Below, piece by piece: positions 1-6,529 of a stretch of DNA of 12,163 nt. Source of the DNA: SIG299 sp964541485 (GTDB taxonomy: Bacteria > Bacillota > Clostridia > Lachnospirales > Lachnospiraceae); contig CAZIQL010000069.1 of NCBI GenBank assembly GCA_964541485.1, positions 1 to 12,163 on the forward strand, given 5' to 3'. Position numbers and translations under genes: made by a program. The notes beneath the pieces were generated by a model. That model saw nothing but the letters and a program-made list of their open reading frames with translations, made no database searches and was not told the DNA's origin. Position 1 is the first letter of the stretch, and each line of letters opens with the position of its first letter.

Positions 1-26
1 AAACCTTTCTTTTGTACTAAATTCCT

Positions 27-55
27 TTGACAATTCCCTCATTTTTTGCTACCAT
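27..55 (+). promoter_or_regulatory. Candidate promoter for the XRE regulator gene
   Basis: A perfect TTGACA (27-32) is followed after 17 bp by TACCAT (50-55), which matches the -10 consensus at four of six positions. A TG one base upstream of the hexamer gives an extended -10. This predicts a leader of about 150 nt. A second -10-like TAGAAT at 145-150 lacks a good -35, so the true start is uncertain. Confidence 0.4.
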
Positions 56-83
56 TTCCGTATTATTGGGGATTTTTGATGAA

Positions 84-102
84 ATTCTCGCTTTGCGAGA
101 GT
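84..102 (+). other. Small leader hairpin upstream of XRE gene
   Basis: TCTCGC (86-91) and GCGAGA (95-100) form a perfect 6-bp stem with a TTT loop. It can extend outward by a T-G wobble and one A-T pair. There is no run of T directly after it, so it is not a convincing terminator. It lies inside the predicted leader; no function can be assigned. Confidence 0.35.
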
Positions 103-154
103 GAATTTTCGGTTTCGTGGGTGTATTTCTCACTACCAAATTCGTAGAATAAGC

Positions 155-194
155 TTGCAAGGAACAAACACAGCCGGCAAAAATCTCCTTGCAA
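155..194 (+). promoter_or_regulatory. Inverted repeat just upstream of the XRE start
   Basis: TTGCAAGG (155-162) and CCTTGCAA (187-194) are perfect 8-bp inverted arms spaced 32 bp start to start, about three helical turns. The right arm abuts the AGAGGA ribosome binding site at 197-202. It could be an operator for autoregulation by the XRE protein, or a stem that holds the ribosome binding site near a structured leader. Which of these applies is inference. Confidence 0.4.
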
Positions 195-210
195 AAAGAG
201 GAATTGAATT

Positions 211-1620
211 ATGGAAAAGAAAACCATTGGTCAGTTTATTGCCATCTTAAGAAAAGCAAACGGCATGACCCAGAAAGACTTAGCAGAAAAATTGAATGTA
301 TCAGATAAAGCAGTAAGCCGTTGGGAACGTGATGAATGCGCTCCTGACTTGAGTCTGATTCCTGTGATTGCAGAGATCTTTGATGTGACCGCGGATGAGC
401 TTTTACGTGGCGAGCGAAAAAATACCGAACAGACCGCTGATATTACAGAAGAAAAAATCAGCGTAAAAAGCACCAAGCAGGTAGAGCGCCTTCTTGCCAA
501 AAGTAAAACCGGCATGACCATCGGAAGCATCATTTCCCTTGGCATCGCTGTCGTAGGGCTTTTGGTTGCGTTACTTTGCAATTTTGCCTTCAACCGTTCC
601 TACCTGGGCTTCTTTATTGGTTGCGTCTTTTTTTTAGGTGCAGTGGCCTGTCTCATCATTTTTCACCTTCTTGCCCGTACCTCCATTCAGGGCGGTGAAA
701 TAGAAGGCATGGAAAACGCATTTGCAGAAACAAAGCAGTTCTTTTTTGAAACTACCGCAAAGACAGCCATGGGAATTCTTCTTATGTTCGCCGCGACTCT
801 TCCGCTTTTCACGGAGGGCGATGCTTATTGGGGACTGACCGGCGAATATTACTTTAAACATGCCGGACTTATTGTCGGCATACTCCTCGTTTGCTGTCTT
901 GTTCTGCTTATTCTCTATAAAAGAAAATGCGACAAAGAACGCTTTCCAAAAATGAGCGAACGCGAACAGACTGTTTACACCAACAATCGGTCCCTGCAAA
1001 ACAAGACCTTCAAAAGAGTCCTTGCCTGCGTTTTGATTACTTTTGTTTTGCAGGCTGTATTTCAGGTAGTTCCATTAAAATGGCTTACCTTTACAAAACC
1101 GACCATATTTACTTCCACCGAAGAATTTGTTGCACACATGGAACAATATGTGGAATTTTATTCCATTGGATACGATGGATATGGGTATCACTACGAAGAG
1201 TCAGTAAAGCCATCTTCGAATGTTATCTCTAACGGAAAAGTAGACATCTACATCAAAGAAGATCTCACTGCTACAGAACCTATTGACCCAGAAGAGACCG
1301 ATATGTATTATGAAAAAGACAAATATGTCATCTATACCGCTGAAGACGGCACCATTCAACACGCGCTTAGTATGATAGATACCGATACTGCCTATACCGA
1401 AGAGGATATTATTGCTACCTATACCCTAAAGAATCAGGCTGTTTACGAGTGGTACGCGGAATATGTCGATGGAGAACCTGTCTATTATGTTACTGATGCG
1501 AGTGCCATTTGGAGAGCAAACCGCCTCTTCCATCTCATCAACACAGGTCTTTATGTCCTGTACGGCATCTACGCAGTTTCCGGTATTATCTATTATTTTT
1601 CTAAAAAAGAACGCGTATAA
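211..1620 (+). CDS. Membrane-tethered XRE-family transcriptional regulator
   Basis: The protein has 469 residues. Residues 8-65 form a classic XRE/Cro-CI helix-turn-helix with a scanning-recognition pair and the SDKAVSRWER recognition helix (31-40). This is the DNA-binding type common at the start of Clostridial membrane-linked regulators. After a charged linker come five hydrophobic segments (about 102-126, 131-155, 185-200, 217-236 and 270-288), then a hydrophilic, acidic, tyrosine-rich stretch (about 290-437) and a sixth segment (about 440-463). With a cytoplasmic N-terminus, five spans put the 290-437 stretch outside the membrane, where it could sense a ligand or envelope state. The start follows AGAGGA with 8 bp spacing. 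The gene stands alone, with a terminator after it. The signal and targets cannot be read from the sequence; the neighbouring CrtC-like and sodC genes or its own leader are possible targets. Confidence 0.88.
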   Translation: MEKKTIGQFIAILRKANGMTQKDLAEKLNVSDKAVSRWERDECAPDLSLIPVIAEIFDVTADELLRGERKNTEQTADITEEKISVKSTKQVERLLAKSKTGMTIGSIISLGIAVVGLLVALLCNFAFNRSYLGFFIGCVFFLGAVACLIIFHLLARTSIQGGEIEGMENAFAETKQFFFETTAKTAMGILLMFAATLPLFTEGDAYWGLTGEYYFKHAGLIVGILLVCCLVLLILYKRKCDKERFPKMSEREQTVYTNNRSLQNKTFKRVLACVLITFVLQAVFQVVPLKWLTFTKPTIFTSTEEFVAHMEQYVEFYSIGYDGYGYHYEESVKPSSNVISNGKVDIYIKEDLTATEPIDPEETDMYYEKDKYVIYTAEDGTIQHALSMIDTDTAYTEEDIIATYTLKNQAVYEWYAEYVDGEPVYYVTDASAIWRANRLFHLINTGLYVLYGIYAVSGIIYYFSKKERV

Positions 1621-1624
1621 CACC

Positions 1625-1656
1625 AAAACCCGCCCACAACTGCGTGAGCGGGTTTT
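1625..1656. terminator. Bidirectional terminator between XRE and CrtC-like genes
   Basis: AAAACCCGC (1625-1633) pairs perfectly with GCGGGTTTT (1648-1656) around a 14-nt loop. The A run on one side and the T run on the other give a U-tract in both directions. It lies between two convergent genes (ends at 1620 and 1678), so one hairpin can serve both. The U-tracts are short (four bases). Confidence 0.75.
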
Positions 1657-1677
1657 CTACCTACTTCCCAAAATTAT

Positions 1678-2781
1678 TTATTTCACTTTATCAGCTCCGG
1701 ACTTTCCAAAGTACATTAACTCCCATACTGCCGATGGTTCCGTAACGGATTCTACCACTGCCCCGTTTTCCAGACGTTCTACGGTAGCACTTCCTTCAAA
1801 CCGCAGGTACGAACCTTCAAAACCGATGAGTCTTGCGCCAATCTTTACGATTCCCGGCAACAAATCAATAAAATTCTGCCTGGAAATATCGCCTTTACGG
1901 TCATAAGTAATGCGGTAATACTCTCCTTTAGGAGTTTCGTATTCATAAATTACTTTCCCATATACCGGTTTTCCGGTATAGTCATCCATATATTCCTCCG
2001 TCGGCAGGAATTTTAATGTATGATTGCTGTTATCACCTAAAATCTTGTCTCCTTTGGCCAGCATAAACACATCAAAATCCTTATAACCATACTTCTTTTC
2101 TCCGGTAATCCAGGAGGAAATCACTTTATAATCACCAATCTTTGCCCTGCCCCAGTACCAGTGGTGCATGAGTTTTAACATGGAAACATTGCCCCAGTTG
2201 TGATCATGATAGCCACTGCCTTCCAGATGCAATTCCTTTCCCTCGCAGGTCACATCCGCCACTACTCTTCCTTCCGGAATTGCAGGCAGCCAGGCAAAAT
2301 AATACTCCTCCTGATTTCCAAAGAAAATGCTTCCGGACTGGGAACGCCATGCAGGAATGGTTCCATCCAGTGCCACCTTCGCCTGTACCTTTTTCCCGGA
2401 AAATGTAATATCATAATGCTTTAAATCCCCGCAAAAACGGCTGTCGCCTATTTTGACATCGCACTTATCTTTTGCATAGGAACTTTCTTCCATCTTCGCC
2501 TGTATCTGGTCGCTGTACTTCGTACCGTCCGGCAGGGTCAGTTCAATCGTAGCCTGTGGGACAATCGGACCGTCCACGGCAATCGGTGACTTGGAATAGA
2601 AAATGATTACCATAATGGTGCCGTCCGGAAAATGGGAATCGTAATACCACCACTCATAGGTTCCCTTGCTGCCGTCCGTTCTCATACCGTCTTCCCAGAC
2701 TTCAATCACATTGCGGGTCAGCCCCATGCTCGCATAATGTGCATCATCGTCCGGATGAATTGCGTTTAAAATTTTTCTCAT
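1678..2781 (-). CDS. CrtC/AttH-like lipocalin-fold protein
   Basis: The protein has 367 residues, with no signal peptide and no membrane segment. It carries two hallmarks of the hydroxyneurosporene synthase (CrtC)/AttH family: an aromatic YEWWYYD motif near the N-terminus (42-48) and GSGYHDHNWGN (188-198), followed by an HHWYWGRA segment (206-213). In CrtC proteins this two-domain lipocalin-like fold hydrates carotenoid double bonds. Other members act on unrelated hydrophobic molecules or are uncharacterised. No carotenoid synthesis gene is visible here, so hydration of another lipid or isoprenoid-like substrate is possible but unproven. The start is well defined: AGGAGG lies 6 bp upstream and an extended -10 sits further up. 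It is transcribed alone, divergent from sodC and convergent with the XRE gene. The family call is fairly sure; the reaction is not. Confidence 0.75.
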   Translation of the reverse strand: MRKILNAIHPDDDAHYASMGLTRNVIEVWEDGMRTDGSKGTYEWWYYDSHFPDGTIMVIIFYSKSPIAVDGPIVPQATIELTLPDGTKYSDQIQAKMEESSYAKDKCDVKIGDSRFCGDLKHYDITFSGKKVQAKVALDGTIPAWRSQSGSIFFGNQEEYYFAWLPAIPEGRVVADVTCEGKELHLEGSGYHDHNWGNVSMLKLMHHWYWGRAKIGDYKVISSWITGEKKYGYKDFDVFMLAKGDKILGDNSNHTLKFLPTEEYMDDYTGKPVYGKVIYEYETPKGEYYRITYDRKGDISRQNFIDLLPGIVKIGARLIGFEGSYLRFEGSATVERLENGAVVESVTEPSAVWELMYFGKSGADKVK

Positions 2782-2820
2782 ACGAATCCTCCTTTGTTAT
2801 CCAGCTATCTTGTTACAAAA

Positions 2821-2829
2821 ATTATAGCA
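2821..2829 (-). promoter_or_regulatory. Extended -10 promoter of the CrtC-like gene
   Basis: On the minus strand this reads TGCTATAAT: a perfect TATAAT with the extended-10 TG. There is no good -35 17 bp upstream, which is usual for extended -10 promoters. It lies about 40 bp before the start codon of the CrtC-like gene and is the strongest promoter-like element in the 2782-2925 divergent region. Confidence 0.6.
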
Positions 2830-2925
2830 CAAACATGCTGTTTCGAAAAGAAAAAATCTGCGTTTAGGACGTATACTGCTTTCTGATGCATATGATAGGA
2901 TGACAAAAGTTTTTAGGGGTATTCT

Positions 2926-3420
2926 ATGCCAATATCCAATTATTTAACCTATTTTGCTTCTTTTGTAACCCAGACACCTTCGGCGTATGCCATCGTCAGA
3001 GGAAGTTCTGCTAATCCGAATATTTACGGTGAAGTCCGATTTTTTCAGACCATCTACGGTACATTAGTCAGTGCGGAGTTTTTCGGGCTTCCTACCGGAA
3101 GCAGTCCTTGTACCACACCTGTTTTCGGATTTCACATTCACAGCGGCACACAATGTACCGGAAACTACAGCGACCCTTTCGCAGATGCCTTGACACACTA
3201 CAATCCGTACACCTGCGCCCATCCGCATCATGCCGGTGATTTGCCTCCATTGTTTGGCAACAACGGCTATGCTTTCTCCATGTTTTTAACCAACCGCTTT
3301 TCTGTTACTGAACTCATTGGCAGAACCGTTATCGTGCACTCCGCACCGGATGATTTCACCTCACAGCCTTCTGGAAATTCCGGTAGTAAAATTGCATGTG
3401 GAGTCATTGTGGCCGGGTAA
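2926..3420 (+). CDS. sodC: Cu/Zn superoxide dismutase family protein (cytoplasmic type)
   Basis: The protein has 164 residues of the Cu/Zn SOD fold, which converts superoxide to oxygen and hydrogen peroxide. By alignment from memory with the eukaryotic enzyme, the copper ligands are His70, His72, His91 and His138, and the zinc ligands are His91, His99, His102 and Asp105. All are present (GFHIH, THYNP, HPHHAGDLP, VHSAPDDF). Cys77 and Cys158 could form the usual disulfide. Three features are odd. The zinc-loop spacing between His99 and His102 is very short. There is no signal peptide, so the enzyme should be cytoplasmic. The active-site arginine of the C-terminal GSRxACGV motif is Lys155 (GSKIACGV). 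AGGGG (2915-2919) lies 6 bp before the ATG. The gene stands alone, divergent from the CrtC-like gene, and ends at a shared terminator. Confidence 0.88.
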   Translation: MPISNYLTYFASFVTQTPSAYAIVRGSSANPNIYGEVRFFQTIYGTLVSAEFFGLPTGSSPCTTPVFGFHIHSGTQCTGNYSDPFADALTHYNPYTCAHPHHAGDLPPLFGNNGYAFSMFLTNRFSVTELIGRTVIVHSAPDDFTSQPSGNSGSKIACGVIVAG

Positions 3421-3434
3421 ACGTTTTAAAAATT

Positions 3435-3470
3435 AAATAGGCTCACGGGGCAACCTCGCGAGCCTATTTT
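3435..3470. terminator. Bidirectional terminator between sodC and flavin reductase
   Basis: AAATAGGCTC (3435-3444) pairs with GAGCCTATTT (3460-3469). The stem then continues through one A-C mismatch into a further five pairs (one of them G-U), closing on a CAA loop at 3451-3453. T and A runs flank it. Between convergent genes it can end transcripts from both sides, including the long minus-strand gene train. Confidence 0.85.
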
Positions 3471-4031
3471 CTACTTCAGCTTAAGTCCGTCTTTAAACGC
3501 ATTTCCAACCTTTTCTCCAAGCACCAGATAAGCATGATTCATCGAATCATACGTAATCGGCTGCAGCTTTTTCACATCTACTTTTCCGTCTTCCGTAAGC
3601 ACTCTCTCATCCACGCTGACATTTACAATCTCACCGACCAGACGGCAGGATTCTTCATCATAACTGATGAGCTTACATTCCACTGCCATCGGAAGCTCTT
3701 CAAAAAGCGGTGCATCCACAAGCTCTGACTTCACTGCATGAAAGCCTGCCCTTGCCACCTTATCCGGCACGTCATTTGCCGACACTACTCCCACATAATC
3801 GCACTCCACTACATGTGCGGCATCCGCCATGCTTACCGTGAAGGCTTTCCTTAGCAGGATATTTTTCATGGTCTTGTGCTCGGAATCCACACAGATGCTG
3901 ATTTCTGTACTTTCACTGATACCGCCCCATGCCGCATTCATTGCATCCGGCACTCCGTTCTCATCGAAGCTTCCGATAATGAACACCGGTTGCGGGTACA
4001 AACATGGTTTTGCTCCAAAATTCTTTCTCAT
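3471..4031 (-). CDS. Flavin reductase / flavoredoxin family protein
   Basis: The protein has 186 residues and resembles the FMN-binding split-barrel family of flavin reductases and flavoredoxins: an N-terminal PVFIIGSFDENGVPDAMNAA segment (15-34), a WGG-containing turn (35-37), the HKTMKNIL segment (52-59) that matches the FMN phosphate-binding region, and FTVSMAD. Family members bind FMN and transfer electrons between NAD(P)H or ferredoxin-like donors and oxidised partners. The physiological partner here is unknown. The start follows AAAGGA about 9 bp upstream. It lies 112 bp below the DUF3006-like gene, in the same direction, with no obvious terminator between them. It may therefore be read through from the Crp-headed operon or use its own weak promoter; I could not find a convincing one. 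Nearby SodC and Hcp suit a redox-stress role, which is inference. Confidence 0.82.
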   Translation of the reverse strand: MRKNFGAKPCLYPQPVFIIGSFDENGVPDAMNAAWGGISESTEISICVDSEHKTMKNILLRKAFTVSMADAAHVVECDYVGVVSANDVPDKVARAGFHAVKSELVDAPLFEELPMAVECKLISYDEESCRLVGEIVNVSVDERVLTEDGKVDVKKLQPITYDSMNHAYLVLGEKVGNAFKDGLKLK

Positions 4032-4143
4032 TTCACGTCTTCCTTTCTTGTTTTCTTTTTACATGCCGGCTTTTACCTACTAAATAAGTTTTTTCTGCAA
4101 CCAGATGGTAAAACCCCGGATTACTCCTTCGTTTTTTCCTATC

Positions 4144-4320
4144 CTACATCACTTCATAACTCATCATTTCATACTTAAGCCGTGTACCCTCACTTACCTC
4201 CGGCAAAAGAGCCCTTGCCACACACTTTAAATCATCGTCCGGACTATTCAAATTTCTCAAATAGGCATAATCCCCGTCCAAACGCTCCACGATATATTGT
4301 TGTTCTGAAAAAATATCCAT
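4144..4320 (-). CDS. 58-aa small protein, DUF3006-like
   Basis: This is a 58-residue cytoplasmic protein beginning MDIFSEQQYIVERLDGDYAY. The pattern of an IVERLDGDYAYL strand followed by a RALLPEVSEGTRLKYE segment resembles the small DUF3006 family of Firmicutes, whose function is unknown; the match is by eye and moderate. An upstream in-frame start would extend it by 22 residues, but the ATG at 4320 is preferred. It has AAGGAGG immediately upstream and overlaps the stop of the DUF5662 gene by one base (TAATG), a translational-coupling arrangement. DUF3006 genes often accompany another small protein or a hydrolase. Here it is the last member of the tightly packed five-gene train. Confidence 0.72.
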   Translation of the reverse strand: MDIFSEQQYIVERLDGDYAYLRNLNSPDDDLKCVARALLPEVSEGTRLKYEMMSYEVM

Positions 4321-4922
4321 TAATCCTCCTTGTTTTCCGAAGGAAAATGCGAGCCTGCTTGTGCGAGCAGAGGATTTTCCTCCCACGGAAACGGCTTTCC
4401 CGTCAACACATTCTTTTTTATGTAAGCAAATGTCTCCTGCTCACCCCTCTCTGTCAGCATCCGCAAAATATACTCCATCTCCCGATGTGTCTTTGGGTGA
4501 ATCAGCTTACTTTCGGCATGACTCAAGAAATAATTCAGCGCAGAATCCGGTTTATAATCCTTTTTCATATAAACCATCGATGCTGCACGCCGGTCCATGA
4601 TACTCTCCACCAGATACTTTCTTGGCATTGGCTTGGCTTCATACTGACCCGTTTCCGGATTCCAGTCTGTCCAATATTCGAAGTGGTGCGGATTACGCCC
4701 CTTATGGTGCATCCAAACCTCAGAATACCCTTTTTCTGTACGCTCCGCAAAAATCGGGCTGCGGGTCCCCTGATAAAACCTTGCACTCGTCCAAAACTCT
4801 ATCCTCGAGTACTTCGATAAATCATGCATCAGCCCCTGCCGGATCAAGCCCACCCGAAAGCAGCCGTCCATTACCAAAAGCTTGTGCTTTGTAATTGTCA
4901 TCAAGTGTTTCCAAAACTTCAT
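4320..4922 (-). CDS. DUF5662 family protein
   Basis: The protein has 200 residues, is soluble, and is recognised as a DUF5662 family member by its LMHDLSKYSRIEF segment (31-43) and the MHHKGRNPHHFEYW block (71-84). The conserved histidines and acids (His13, His33-Asp34, His72, His73, His79, His80, Asp110) are spaced in a way that recalls HD-type metal-dependent phosphohydrolases. I infer a metal-binding hydrolase-like fold, but no reaction is established to my knowledge. The start is set by AAGGA, which overlaps the stop codon of the SGNH hydrolase gene 10 bp upstream. The 3' end overlaps the next gene by one base. Tight packing with a coiled-coil protein and an SGNH hydrolase suggests a shared task that cannot be named from sequence alone. 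Confidence 0.82.
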   Translation of the reverse strand: MKFWKHLMTITKHKLLVMDGCFRVGLIRQGLMHDLSKYSRIEFWTSARFYQGTRSPIFAERTEKGYSEVWMHHKGRNPHHFEYWTDWNPETGQYEAKPMPRKYLVESIMDRRAASMVYMKKDYKPDSALNYFLSHAESKLIHPKTHREMEYILRMLTERGEQETFAYIKKNVLTGKPFPWEENPLLAQAGSHFPSENKED

Positions 4923-4932
4923 GCTAATTTCC

Positions 4933-5556
4933 TTACTCTCTTACGTACTTCATCACATCTTCATAAATCGCGCGGTAGCCGCTCTCATAAATGTGCATGC
5001 CCTCTATCGTATGCTCTGCTTTCAGTCTGCCCTGCTCATCCTTTAAATTTGCATTCACATCTATGTACTTTTGCCCATGTCGCTTTGCAAGCTTTTCCAC
5101 CTCAGCATTTGCCGCATTGATTTTCTCATTCGTGCGGATTCTAAGACACGGCTTTAATTCTTCACTTGCCGCTTCATAATTGACCGGATAGTATGCCATC
5201 AGATAAATCCGCACGCCCGGAAGTGTCTCTTCTATTTTAGAAATTATCTTATCATAATTGGCAATCACATCAGCAATCGGAATGCTGGACCAGCTAAGGT
5301 CGTTTGTCCCGATGTTAATGAACACCTTTCTCGGCTTCAAATCCGTCACACAAACGTCCAAAACATCCATAAGTTCCCAGGTAACAAACCCACCGATTCC
5401 TCTGTTATAGATGATGGTATCATCCCCATACTCCTTCAGTAATTTGTTGATTGGGAACATCTCCATCAGGGAAGAACCGGCAAATACCACCTGCCCAGGT
5501 TGTACCGACTTGTTTTCCTCACGATATTTTGCCACCTTCATTTCCTTATCCGTCAT
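4933..5556 (-). CDS. SGNH/GDSL-type hydrolase
   Basis: The protein has 207 residues and no signal peptide. It shows all blocks of the SGNH fold: block I AGSSLME with the likely nucleophile Ser29, block II Gly (RGIGG, 52-56), block III GTND with Asn85 (83-86), and block V EGMH with His188. These form the catalytic triad and oxyanion hole of cytoplasmic esterases/acyl-hydrolases that remove acyl or acetyl groups from lipids or carbohydrates. The acid of block V is Glu185 rather than the usual Asp at the DxxH position; this may be a subfamily trait. The start follows a strong GGAGGAGG ribosome binding site and lies 14 bp after the coiled-coil gene. It is the second-to-third gene of the train led by the Crp/Fnr regulator. 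The substrate is unknown. Confidence 0.85.
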   Translation of the reverse strand: MTDKEMKVAKYREENKSVQPGQVVFAGSSLMEMFPINKLLKEYGDDTIIYNRGIGGFVTWELMDVLDVCVTDLKPRKVFINIGTNDLSWSSIPIADVIANYDKIISKIEETLPGVRIYLMAYYPVNYEAASEELKPCLRIRTNEKINAANAEVEKLAKRHGQKYIDVNANLKDEQGRLKAEHTIEGMHIYESGYRAIYEDVMKYVRE

Positions 5557-5570
5557 GACTACCTCCTCCG

Positions 5571-6506
5571 TTATCCGAGCATCATTCTCTCTCGTTCCTC
5601 GACCTTCCGCTGATAGCGTTGCCTTGCATTCACAAGCTTATCTTCCAGCTTATTAAGAACCGAAACAATTTCATTTCTGGTATTCTTTACTGTGCCGATC
5701 GACTCTTCAATCTCATCCATCACCGCCCAGTTTGCGAAAAGACCGTCAAAGAAGAAATCCGCAAATTTTAAACATTCCTCAATCTGCACTTGAATATCCG
5801 CATGAACCTTTACATCGGCAAGCTCCGTTTTAAAGACTCTGAGTTCCATCTGCAAAGTATTGATTTTTGCCTGTGCCTCATCCAAATGGTCATGCTTTAT
5901 GATATCCGTCAGAAGACCACCTCCGCCAAAGGTATCCCATGTTGCCCAACTGTCCGCACTGTCCAGACTGTCAAGAACATCTTCCACTGTACTGAGGGCC
6001 TTCTTTCCGGCAGCAACCGCCTCCTGAATCTCTCTCATTTCTGCTTGAATCTGATACATTGTCTCTTCTAACTGCAAAAGAGCCTCTGTCTCTTCTGTTC
6101 CCTCCACACGCACCTTACGGAGTTTTTCCTCGAATGCGCTTGCATATCGTTCCTCACAACCCGACAACTCACGCAATTTCCCTTCGCGCAAAGAAATTTC
6201 TCGCTCTACCATTGCAAGTTCTTCCCTCGCCGTCTCATATTTCAACGCCGCCACGCGGGCCTCCTGCTCCTCCTTAGAGATTTTCTCTTCCTTTTTTCCT
6301 ATCATCTCATAGAAGAATGCTGCCAGGCTACCACGTTCCAGACGCTCCACATCTTTCTCTTCCTTTGTTTTGACCTTCTCAAGTCCCGACAATTTCTGTT
6401 CCAATAAGCGCTTCTGTAACTTTAAATCACTTAATTCCGTTTCCGCTTTCTTTTTCTGAATCGTCTGTTCCTTCAACACCTTCAAATCCTCATTAAAGTA
6501 TCCCAT
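5571..6506 (-). CDS. Coiled-coil protein of unknown function
   Basis: This is a 311-residue, highly charged protein, mostly helical with heptad-like patterns over about 5-180 and 205-305. No membrane segment or signal peptide is visible. Two non-coiled islands break the pattern: RGSLAAFFYEMIGKKEEK (58-75) and a Trp/Gly-rich turn SWATWDTFGGGGLLTDIIKH (186-205). I recall similar Trp-Gly turns in unnamed coiled-coil proteins of other Firmicutes, so this may be a conserved family, but I cannot name it. The start has AAAGGAG 7 bp upstream. The gene begins 23 bp after the Crp/Fnr regulator stop and is followed 14 bp later by the SGNH hydrolase. The arrangement suggests a structural or scaffold partner of the hydrolases in the same operon; that is inference. 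Confidence 0.78.
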   Translation of the reverse strand: MGYFNEDLKVLKEQTIQKKKAETELSDLKLQKRLLEQKLSGLEKVKTKEEKDVERLERGSLAAFFYEMIGKKEEKISKEEQEARVAALKYETAREELAMVEREISLREGKLRELSGCEERYASAFEEKLRKVRVEGTEETEALLQLEETMYQIQAEMREIQEAVAAGKKALSTVEDVLDSLDSADSWATWDTFGGGGLLTDIIKHDHLDEAQAKINTLQMELRVFKTELADVKVHADIQVQIEECLKFADFFFDGLFANWAVMDEIEESIGTVKNTRNEIVSVLNKLEDKLVNARQRYQRKVEERERMMLG

Positions 6507-6529
6507 GTGTTTTCTCCTTTTCTCCCTTT

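Noticed and set aside
84..202. Riboswitch upstream of the XRE gene
   Set aside because: The structures are simple hairpins, no known aptamer consensus is recognised and no terminator or anti-terminator alternates with them.
4032..4143. Own promoter and terminator between the DUF3006-like and flavin reductase genes
   Set aside because: A TTGCAG-like -35 exists on the minus strand but has no good -10 at 16-18 bp, and no stem with a U-tract was found, so neither is annotated.
4182..4820. 212-codon plus-strand reading frame opposite DUF5662 and the small gene
   Set aside because: It has no ribosome binding site and low-complexity His/Pro/Arg-rich content, and it lies antisense to two genes with family matches and good start signals.
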